Shown here: piece by piece, positions 1 to 6,167 of the stretch
How positions within the stretch are numbered: the stretch's first letter is position 1
How the letters are laid out: each line of letters starts with the position of its first letter
IMG/VR virus record: IMGVR_UViG_3300031787_000613
Location: 1 to 29,335 of that record
Direction: 5' to 3' (one strand)
DNA: 29,335 bases
Origin: a virus
Notes under the pieces: generated by a model
What the model was told of the DNA's origin: nothing
Seen by the model: only the letters and a program-made list of their open reading frames with translations
Databases searched by the model: none
Program-made: the position numbers and the translations under genes

Positions 1-1000
1 GTTCAACGCCTAAATCTTTGTCGACCACCCACGTGGAAATATCCATCAGCTGTGCTGCTCCTTCCCAGATGTCTTTACAGGCAGTGTGGTTTGGCACTAC
101 CTGCGGTTTACGACAGCTGGCGTTTTCAAAACTAACTAAGCCCCAACCCTCGCCGTCTGCCGTGTTAAAACCTACATCGCAAGCGTTGTAAATGGTATTT
201 AATAGTGTATCTGGAGGAGCGTCCATGTAGTTCATATTAGGTGAGGTAAGGATAAGCCGGTGTTTGTCGTCAAGTCCGCGTTTCGTCATCTCGCGATGGA
301 ACAGAGGCATCACGTCCCATCCGAGATCTTTTGCCCCCATATGGAGGTAAAGCATGGTGTCGGGTTTATCCACCGCAAACTCGGCAAAAGCCTGGATTGT
401 CAGATCAATCCGTTTTCGGGGCTGATTCCGATTTCCATTGAAAACGATAAATTTGTCTAAAGGTAATCCGATTTGTTCGCGAGCTTCCTTTTTATCGATT
501 GGGTAGAACCTGTCGTTATCCACGCCGTGAGGAAGAACACCCAGGCGTGGGATATTTACGCCATGTGACAGGATTCTGTGAGCGCAGTTGACGGTAAATG
601 TAATAGCTAGATCCCAGAAGGGCATGTGTTGAAGCATGTCCGGGTAGTAACTTTCGCTGTCTACCGGGAAGTAAGCGATGAATTTGAACTTCAGATCATC
701 TTTAAGGAAGTGGCAGCGCTCCCAAAATTGATTGACGACCCAGATATCGTTAAGACAGATAACTACGTCCGGCTTCTCTTTTTGTAGAATTTCCGGAATG
801 CGGTTGATTCCGAAGCGGTCTTGAGACCCTCCGGCACACGCTGGGTAGATTTTGTAGGGGTGTGAATGAGGGTCCCCGGTATAGTTGATGCCTAAGACGC
901 AAACTTCATGATCTTTACTCAAGTGCTCTAACACACTGTGTGTTACACGACCAAATCCTGTATTACTGCAAGCATCTCCGTACCAAAGGATTTTTGCCAT
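1..1000 (-). CDS. GT4-type (GT-B fold) glycosyltransferase, C-terminus cut by window edge
   Basis: Reading the reverse strand from the ATG at 1000 gives an open frame of 333 residues that runs off the left edge, so the C-terminus is missing. The frame looks like a GT4-family retaining glycosyltransferase. The N-terminus (residues 1-20, MAKILWYGDACSNTGFGR) resembles the first strand and loop of a GT-B Rossmann domain. Residues 186-197 (VFNGNRNQPRKR) match the G-x-x-x-x-R-K-R start of the second domain. Residues 284-292 (EGWGLVSFE) form the E-x7-E donor-nucleotide motif. It presumably transfers a sugar from a nucleotide donor in the host cytoplasm; acceptor and sugar cannot be told. It is divergent from terL, separated by 54 bases. 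Frame and fold are clear; the substrate is unknown. Confidence 0.85.
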   Translation of the reverse strand, partial: MAKILWYGDACSNTGFGRVTHSVLEHLSKDHEVCVLGINYTGDPHSHPYKIYPACAGGSQDRFGINRIPEILQKEKPDVVICLNDIWVVNQFWERCHFLKDDLKFKFIAYFPVDSESYYPDMLQHMPFWDLAITFTVNCAHRILSHGVNIPRLGVLPHGVDNDRFYPIDKKEAREQIGLPLDKFIVFNGNRNQPRKRIDLTIQAFAEFAVDKPDTMLYLHMGAKDLGWDVMPLFHREMTKRGLDDKHRLILTSPNMNYMDAPPDTLLNTIYNACDVGFNTADGEGWGLVSFENASCRKPQVVPNHTACKDIWEGAAQLMDISTWVVDKDLGVE

Positions 1001-1054
1001 GCTTGGTTTGAGTTTCTAGTACAATCAATATAGCAGTACTGTCAGTTTGTTGAT
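1001..1054. promoter_or_regulatory. Short divergent promoter region between glycosyltransferase and terL
   Basis: These 54 bases separate two divergent start codons, so transcription signals for both genes may sit here or inside the coding ends. A TTGAGT (1008-1013) and TATAGC (1029-1034) lie 15 bases apart, a short spacing for a sigma-70 promoter. A perfect palindrome CAGTACTG is at 1034-1041. The promoter reading is weak. Confidence 0.3.
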
Positions 1055-2575
1055 ATGCCTAGCCGCGCTTCTTTCGCTTACCGCCGCAGTGCTCAGCTAC
1101 AAGCTAAGAGAGCTTCAGACAGCACAGATAAGTCTATCGACACCATATATACTAGAGCTTCGAATGATTTTCACACCTTTTGTACTATTCTAGATAAGAC
1201 GCCAGCACGTCACATGCTGGAATGGCACAGACACTTGATTACAGGGGAATCTAATAAGTACTTATTAGATATCGCTGGACAAAATCTTGATATTTTGGCG
1301 CCGAGGGGATCCGCAAAGTCTACTGTGCTAAACCTTTTTACTGCATGGATTATAGGACGCCATACGACCGAAAAAAGACCTCTTCAAATTATCTACTGCT
1401 CCTACAACATTGCCACAGCTATCCCCAAGAGTCGCATTATCAAGCAAATTATCGACTCTCCTGATTACCGCAAGGTGTTCCCGCGCGTAAAACTGCGCTC
1501 GGGTATGCAGTCAGATATTGGCTGGTCGATTGATTTTGATTACGCGGGCATCCCCAGGCTTGGTGATGAGGAATTTACACTACGTGCGGCGGGGCTACGA
1601 GGCTCGATTACGTCGAAACGTGCTCATATTGTTATAGTAGATGACCCTATTAAGTCGAGCGCAGATATTAAAAACCCTGCAATCAGGGACGAAATGAATA
1701 ACAACTGGAGCTCCGTTATTGCTCCGATTATCTTTGAGGGCGGTCGCTCGATCTGCTTGGGGACTCGCTTCCACCCACTGGACATCCATAAAACGATGTT
1801 CATCCCGGATAAAGGTTGGAAGCAGGTGACACAGGAGGCGATTACTTATGACGACCGTGGCGAACCCGTCAGTTACTGGCCGGAACAGTGGAGTGCTGAT
1901 TACTTATTAGGTCAGAAGGAACTCGATCCTGTTGCGTTCGCGTATCAGTATCAGCAGCAGCCGGTGATGACATCGGATCTGGTCGTGTCGCCAGACCTTC
2001 TTGTTAAGGGTGAGGTTGTTACCGAATTTGACAGTCTGGCTGTCGGTATCGACCTTTCCGCAAGTAAAAATGAAACAAGTGATTACACAGCGTTTGTATT
2101 AGGAGGGAGACTTAAGGATAATTACTACATAATTGATGCACATCAGTGCCGATCCATCGGGAATCTTGAAAAAATCGATCTGCTGTGCGACATGTTGCTG
2201 GAATGGGGCATCCTGACGCAGCAAGACGGGCAGTTTTTCCCGACGTATTCCACAATTACCCTTGTGGTTGAGTCCGTGGCGTACCAAGCATCCCTCGCAG
2301 CTGACCTTAGGCGGGTACTTCTTAACGAAAGAGGCTTGAGCAACCTCCATATTCATGAAGTTAAGGGGTTCCGAGGAGACAAGATTGCTAGATTTAGAGG
2401 CACCCTTGGGCTGTTAGAGAACAAGAAGGTAACTTTTAACAAATACCGTAAGTTTGATGGTCTGTTTGACCAGTTGATCAACGTCGGTGCTACAGCTCAT
2501 GACGATTTGTTGGACGCATACACTTGGTTGATTACCTTTTTACAGCGTCGCGGGAACTTCTCGATCGAGTACTGA
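1055..2575 (+). CDS. terL: Terminase large subunit (packaging ATPase and nuclease)
   Basis: The 506-residue protein is the motor that pumps phage DNA into the prohead and cuts the concatemer. The ATPase domain has a Walker A-like PRGSAKST at residues 83-90, a Walker B IVIVDD at 192-197, and a GTRFHPLD segment near 236 where motif C is expected. The C-terminal RNase H-like nuclease domain shows the acidic triad pattern: D333 in VGIDLSA, E406 in LVVES, and D483/D484/D487 in AHDDLLDA. Length is normal for the family. No small terminase subunit is recognisable nearby; it may lie outside the window. The stop overlaps the next ATG (TGATG), implying translational coupling. Confidence 0.95.
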   Translation: MPSRASFAYRRSAQLQAKRASDSTDKSIDTIYTRASNDFHTFCTILDKTPARHMLEWHRHLITGESNKYLLDIAGQNLDILAPRGSAKSTVLNLFTAWIIGRHTTEKRPLQIIYCSYNIATAIPKSRIIKQIIDSPDYRKVFPRVKLRSGMQSDIGWSIDFDYAGIPRLGDEEFTLRAAGLRGSITSKRAHIVIVDDPIKSSADIKNPAIRDEMNNNWSSVIAPIIFEGGRSICLGTRFHPLDIHKTMFIPDKGWKQVTQEAITYDDRGEPVSYWPEQWSADYLLGQKELDPVAFAYQYQQQPVMTSDLVVSPDLLVKGEVVTEFDSLAVGIDLSASKNETSDYTAFVLGGRLKDNYYIIDAHQCRSIGNLEKIDLLCDMLLEWGILTQQDGQFFPTYSTITLVVESVAYQASLAADLRRVLLNERGLSNLHIHEVKGFRGDKIARFRGTLGLLENKKVTFNKYRKFDGLFDQLINVGATAHDDLLDAYTWLITFLQRRGNFSIEY

Positions 2576-3474
2576 TGAAAACTCACACTTCAACGCTTTC
2601 TGGGTCCCGGATGTGGGTCGCCATAACGGCTCACCAGCCTTTAAACCGTATAAACTCGTTGGTTAACACTGTTCGCGCCTACTTAGACTATGAATTAGAG
2701 GTAAAAATAAATATTTACATAGATTATGAGTCGGAAAAAGATGTAGAGACTCTAAAAAGTATTCTAGAACCTTATTTTTCGAAATTAGATATTGAGATCA
2801 AAGTCTGCGGACCTGAGTACTCTGGATGGGAGCTCACGTGGGCTCATAAAACCGATTTAGTGCTGGCATGTATGAACTACACAGCCGATTTTTATGTTTA
2901 TCAAGAGAACGATATGATCCTGACTTATGAGAATTTAAAATATTGGTTTAGGTGGAAAAACAGGTTAAGTGCAGCTGGTTTTGAGCCGGGTTTCGTCAGA
3001 TACGAGGAGTACGGGGACCTGAAAATCCCCTTCGATAACTACCACACGTTTTCTTTGACGCGAGAAACCCCAAACGTCTGGCACGACGTCGGATTCGAGG
3101 TCAAAAAGATGCTAGTGGTTGACCCCGACATTAAGTTTTTCGCACAGGTATCAAATCCTTACTACGGTGCGATGATCTTAAATCAGGATGATGCAATTAA
3201 GTACGTTAGAAGCCAGAGTATGGATCCTGTTCGGAGCTATGAACTTGTTGGGATCCGTAACTGGCCTTTAGCTGACCGCAGTTCTATGGGTTTAGCTTTT
3301 GAGAACGTTCCAGCAGGGCATGAGCACCGTCGTTGGATCCCCGTGGTTGAAGAAAACGGTAAGTATGTACCGCATAAATGCTGTTTAATTAAACACGATG
3401 ATACAAAGTACACTAAAGAGCTTCTTAAGAAGTCCAGTAACTTGATAGACTGTAAACAGATGTTTAAATTGTGA
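2575..3474 (+). CDS. Putative GT-A-like glycosyltransferase
   Basis: This is a 299-residue protein starting at the ATG that overlaps the terL stop by one base. An in-frame start at 2524 would lie inside terL and is less likely. Residues 12-80 look like an alternating beta/alpha nucleotide-sugar-binding fold, and residues 109-116 (YQENDMIL) contain an E-N-D acidic cluster where GT-A enzymes carry the DxD metal site. The rest is rich in Tyr and Trp. It is unlike the GT-B protein at 1..1000 and the GT17-like protein at 5149..5991. Probable role: sugar transfer during infection; acceptor unknown. The family is inferred from overall pattern, so confidence in the exact class is moderate. Confidence 0.65.
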   Translation: MKTHTSTLSGSRMWVAITAHQPLNRINSLVNTVRAYLDYELEVKINIYIDYESEKDVETLKSILEPYFSKLDIEIKVCGPEYSGWELTWAHKTDLVLACMNYTADFYVYQENDMILTYENLKYWFRWKNRLSAAGFEPGFVRYEEYGDLKIPFDNYHTFSLTRETPNVWHDVGFEVKKMLVVDPDIKFFAQVSNPYYGAMILNQDDAIKYVRSQSMDPVRSYELVGIRNWPLADRSSMGLAFENVPAGHEHRRWIPVVEENGKYVPHKCCLIKHDDTKYTKELLKKSSNLIDCKQMFKL

Positions 3475-3554
3475 AGTGGCGCATCGAGGTGCACAGTATG
3501 TGTCGGTGTGTTATTTTTTGAACGGTCACCACTACCAACAGACTTTACTTAGAG

Positions 3555-3830
3555 ATGACGCGTACAGAGTGCGACGATTTGTCGAACGAGAGCGAGGAAC
3601 AGTCTACTGGTTTAACCCAGCTTAGTGATCCTGTAAATCACCCAGCACATTATACGCAAGGCGGCATCGAATGTATCGAAGCGATTAAAGCCGCACTCGG
3701 TTCAGAAGGTTTTAGAGCGTACTGCCGTGGAAATGTACTTAAGTATCTCTGGCGCACCGAATTTAAAAACGGAGCTCAAGATTTACAAAAGGCAAAATGG
3801 TATCTGGATCGGTTAAACGAAGAGAGCTGA
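3555..3830 (+). CDS. DUF3310 family phage protein
   Basis: This 91-residue protein has the DUF3310 signature: DPVNHPAHYTQGGIECIEAI (residues 26-45), followed by GNVLKYLWR and a C-terminal Asp-Leu-x-Lys-Ala-x-x-Tyr-Leu pattern. The family is widespread in phages, and T7 gp1.7, reported as a nucleotide kinase, is related as I recall it; no kinase P-loop is visible here. The first 25 residues are acidic and poorly conserved. The start is an ATG without a strong Shine-Dalgarno, 80 bases after the preceding gene. The intervening 3475-3554 has no recognisable feature. Confidence 0.85.
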   Translation: MTRTECDDLSNESEEQSTGLTQLSDPVNHPAHYTQGGIECIEAIKAALGSEGFRAYCRGNVLKYLWRTEFKNGAQDLQKAKWYLDRLNEES

Positions 3831-3839
3831 CAGTGAACC

Positions 3840-3845
3840 TATAAT
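3840..3845 (+). promoter_or_regulatory. Possible -10 box TATAAT
   Basis: A perfect TATAAT sits 19 bases before the ATG of the gene at 3865. No good -35 hexamer is found at the usual 16-18 base distance. It also lies inside a small dyad, CCTATAATGTAGG (3838-3850). It could be an extended or activator-dependent promoter, or chance. Confidence 0.3.
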
Positions 3846-3864
3846 GTAGGAAAAGAAATCACTC

Positions 3865-4149
3865 ATGGACGTAAGAGCGTTTGGATCTATTTACGGGCAG
3901 AGTGCTTTTCTGCCTTATACAAGTGGATTTGGTTGGGTTCCCTCTCAAGGTCGTGTCAACTTTCCAGCTTGCCGCGCTATTTTCGTGGATTCCCCGGGGA
4001 ATCAATCGAAAGGTACTCTTGTTGTGGAGTTAACTGATGCTCCTGGGCAATCAGCTCAAGCTTTGAATTTACAGGGGGATACAATTTTTCCCTTATCTTG
4101 TACCGCTCTCCTTAGCGGAACTATCGGCGGAATCTACGTTCTGTACTGA
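3865..4149 (+). CDS. Hypothetical small protein, possibly virion-associated
   Basis: This 94-residue protein is not recognised. It is rich in Gly, Ser, Phe and beta-forming residues and lacks charged helices (for example GQSAFLPYTSGFGWVPSQG near the start and LSGTIGGIYVLY at the end). Such composition is common in small beta-structured capsid or tail decoration proteins, but this is inference only. A possible TATAAT lies upstream, with a GTAGGAAAAG stretch as ribosome binding site. Its stop overlaps the next ATG by one base (TGATG), so it is probably co-translated with the basic protein at 4149. Confidence 0.75.
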   Translation: MDVRAFGSIYGQSAFLPYTSGFGWVPSQGRVNFPACRAIFVDSPGNQSKGTLVVELTDAPGQSAQALNLQGDTIFPLSCTALLSGTIGGIYVLY

Positions 4150-4379
4150 TGGCTGAGATTGCTAAAAAACGCGACCCCCAGAAGTGGGCAGCCGCTAAAG
4201 CAAAAGCCCGTAAAAAACTAGGTGGGCATTCCGCGCGAGCGATGCAGCTCGCAACGAAGTACTATAAAGAAGCAGGCGGTACTTACGAAGGTAAAAAATC
4301 TTCGTCCAACCGTTTAAGTCGCTGGTCTAAAGAAGACTGGCAAACTCGTGAAGAGTACGAAAAGTCTAAAAAAGACTGA
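4149..4379 (+). CDS. Small basic protein, DUF5872-like
   Basis: This 76-residue lysine-rich protein has the segment HSARAMQLATKYYKEAGG followed by YEGKK...NRLSRWSKEDWQTR. From memory this resembles the DUF5872-type family in phages and large DNA viruses (S-A-R-x-x-Q-L-A ... GG-x-Y-x-G-x-K ... L-x-x-W-x-x-x-D-W). Function unknown; strong positive charge suggests nucleic-acid association. The start ATG overlaps the previous stop (TGATG). It belongs to a chain of five tiny genes between the DUF3310 gene and the GT17-like gene. Confidence 0.8.
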   Translation: MAEIAKKRDPQKWAAAKAKARKKLGGHSARAMQLATKYYKEAGGTYEGKKSSSNRLSRWSKEDWQTREEYEKSKKD

Positions 4380-4381
4380 TT

Positions 4382-4585
4382 ATGGACGCAGAAGATTTTC
4401 TTAGCTACTTTTCTGGCGGATCTACATTCCGCGAAAGGGCTTTTAACGACGCCGCCGACCTTATTAAAGCCATCCATAGTTCGCCAAAATCGGACTCAAT
4501 CACTCAGGGTCTCATTAACCCCTTAAAGAATGAGATGTTGGCTAGAGCGTTAGCCGCCAAAGCTATGATGGGTACAAGTGGCTGA
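4382..4585 (+). CDS. Hypothetical small protein
   Basis: A 67-residue protein that I do not recognise. The sequence is mostly helical and amphipathic (MDAEDFLSYF at the start, NEMLARALAAKAMMG near the end). It begins two bases after the previous stop and ends inside the next gene with an 8-base overlap (…AGT GGC TGA / GTG GCT GAC), so expression is probably coupled on both sides. No catalytic motif is visible. Confidence 0.7.
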   Translation: MDAEDFLSYFSGGSTFRERAFNDAADLIKAIHSSPKSDSITQGLINPLKNEMLARALAAKAMMGTSG

Positions 4586-4802
4586 CAGAGCACGCGAAAA
4601 AGGACGCACTGAGCGATACCTTCCGCGTTCCGCGTGGGCTTCTCTCAGTCCTGAAGAGCGTCGAGCTACCGACGAAAAAAAGAAACGAGCTACCGCAGGT
4701 AATAAACCTGTAAACACTCAAGTAGCCAATACAGATAAAGCACGCGAGGCAAGGCGCCGCGCTTCCGAGTACATTAGAAGAAAGACTTCTAAAGATGGCT
4801 GA
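4578..4802 (+). CDS. Small highly basic protein with ASEYIRRK tail
   Basis: This 74-residue protein is dominated by Arg, Lys and Ala, with GTG as start codon embedded in the preceding stop. Residues 17-31 (RSAWASLSPEERRAT) look like a short helix-forming motif. The C-terminus, REARRRASEYIRRKTSKDG, closely matches the C-terminus of the separate protein at 8911..9093 (KKKASEYIKRKKQSSNG). The DNA is also alike (GCTTCCGAGTA), so the tails are probably related by duplication. It ends in an 8-base overlap with the next ATG. A nucleic-acid-binding or assembly role is possible but unproven. Confidence 0.75.
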   Translation: MADRAREKGRTERYLPRSAWASLSPEERRATDEKKKRATAGNKPVNTQVANTDKAREARRRASEYIRRKTSKDG

Positions 4803-5124
4803 TCCCTTCCTCGAAGCTGGCGATCTCTTTACTCGCGCTTTTAATGCACAAGAGTTGGCCTCCCGTCGTCAGATGAGGGCTCAACGGGCCAGTATGCGTA
4901 GTGATGAGTATACAAGTCAACTAGATGATCAAGCATATAACGCTCCTGTACCTCCTATGAACGCACCTTACGGTGTTTTTGAAGAGGAGTTTCAGCCCAC
5001 GGGGGACCCTATGGAAGATATGAAGCAGGAGCTGATGCAGAAGACTCGGGCAAATCGGCGGGCCACGGAAGCCCCCGTGGTTGTTCGCGCCGGGAATGGC
5101 AACGTTACCCCGAGTATGCGTTAA
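4795..5124 (+). CDS. Hypothetical protein, likely disordered
   Basis: A 109-residue protein that I do not recognise. The first 45 residues are Arg/Gln-rich and helical (AFNAQELASRRQMRAQRASM). The middle is Pro-rich and acidic (NAPVPPMNAPYGVFEEEFQP), and the end is again basic. The start ATG is inside the previous gene's GGC TGA end (8-base overlap). The profile fits an adaptor or capsid-internal peptide, but nothing in it decides a function. Confidence 0.7.
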   Translation: MADPFLEAGDLFTRAFNAQELASRRQMRAQRASMRSDEYTSQLDDQAYNAPVPPMNAPYGVFEEEFQPTGDPMEDMKQELMQKTRANRRATEAPVVVRAGNGNVTPSMR

Positions 5125-5148
5125 TATACTGACAGCTTCAGAGATGCT

Positions 5149-5991
5149 GTGCTGTTCGACTGCTTTCTGTATTTCGACGAAAAAGAGCTCTTAGAGCTTC
5201 GTATTAATATTCTGAAAGATGTTGTAGATGGTTTTATTATCACTGACGCAGATCGTACGTTTAAGGGGGATAAAAAGGACTTTACGTGTGTCGACACGAT
5301 CCGTTCTTTAGGTCTTCCGGAGGAGAAGATTCAGGTTTTACACGTCGAACTACCTCCTCCGGATATTGCGCCGAATCCATGGGTTCGGGAGTACTCCCAG
5401 CGAGATGCTCTGGCCGTGGGTATGCGGATGACCCCTCCTGATTCTGTATTTTTCTTCAGTGACGTCGACGAGATCCCCAAACCTGAGGCTCTTCTAGCTG
5501 CGGTCGATTTGGCGAAACAAGACCCTGAGCGCTGCGTCCGTTTATCGATGCCTATGTTCTACGGACGGGCTGATCTCCGTGTTGTAGATCCAGAGCGCGA
5601 CACATCTAAACCCCCTACAAACTGGACTTGTGGAACAGTTGTTCTGCACGAGCACCTAGGTCAAACACTTTCAGAGATCCGTCAAAATCCAAACGATCTT
5701 GTTTACGGAGATTGTGATTCCGGCTGGCATTTCTCTTGGATGGGAGATCCCGCCCGCATGAAGCGTAAGCTTACGTCGTTTTCTCACTGCTACGACGATA
5801 TTCCGTACGCTCACGCTCCTGCGTATAGTCAGGAGATGCTGGATTATCTTGACGCTTACAAAGCTGAAGCCGGTGGTAACGATCCCTTAGGACGAAAAGA
5901 TCATGTTCTGGAGCCCTATCCGCATGAGCTTTTGCCGCCTGAGCTGTTTAAAATAGAGAGAGTACGCGAGTATCTACTTCCCAATGGCTGA
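5149..5991 (+). CDS. GT17-like glycosyltransferase
   Basis: This 280-residue protein matches the GT17 pattern (the family of beta-1,4-mannosyl-glycoprotein N-acetylglucosaminyltransferases, with many bacterial and phage members). It opens with LFDCFLYFDEKELLELRINIL, then VDGFIITDADRTFKGDKK (residues 26-43), WVREYSQRD (78-86), the metal-binding DVDEIP (105-110) and GWHFSWMG (192-199). It should transfer a sugar, often GlcNAc, from a nucleotide donor; the acceptor is unknown. The start is GTG; an ATG five bases earlier is out of frame. The end overlaps the next small gene by 8 bases. It is the third glycosyltransferase in the window and of a different family from the other two. Confidence 0.88.
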   Translation: MLFDCFLYFDEKELLELRINILKDVVDGFIITDADRTFKGDKKDFTCVDTIRSLGLPEEKIQVLHVELPPPDIAPNPWVREYSQRDALAVGMRMTPPDSVFFFSDVDEIPKPEALLAAVDLAKQDPERCVRLSMPMFYGRADLRVVDPERDTSKPPTNWTCGTVVLHEHLGQTLSEIRQNPNDLVYGDCDSGWHFSWMGDPARMKRKLTSFSHCYDDIPYAHAPAYSQEMLDYLDAYKAEAGGNDPLGRKDHVLEPYPHELLPPELFKIERVREYLLPNG

Positions 5992-6148
5992 TCTCATGAC
6001 GGAGCAGATCAAAAAGCCTTTCGCTGGTCGTCAAGGCGGGGGCGAAAAAGAGGGTTCCGAGCGTAATGAAGTCCGTCGTGAAGCTGTCCGTAAAGCACGG
6101 AAAGCTCGTATGATGCGTACAAGGGAGCGGGAAGCCGGTTCTCGCTGA
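5984..6148 (+). CDS. Small basic helical protein
   Basis: This 54-residue frame starts at the ATG inside the end of the GT17-like gene (AAT GGC TGA / ATG GCT GAT, 8-base overlap). After a Gly-rich stretch (GRQGGGEKEGSE) the rest is an unbroken Arg/Lys/Glu helix (RREAVRKARKARMMRTRERE). It fills the gap between the transferase and portal genes, and the junction type is identical to three others in this window, which supports it as real. Function unknown; the charge pattern suggests nucleic-acid or protein scaffolding contact. Confidence 0.7.
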   Translation: MADLMTEQIKKPFAGRQGGGEKEGSERNEVRREAVRKARKARMMRTREREAGSR

Positions 6149-6167
6149 CTTATAAAGGAAAACGTCG

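Noticed and set aside
260-460. 66-codon forward frame near the left edge.
   Set aside because: It lies entirely antisense to the GT4-type glycosyltransferase, whose motifs are clear.
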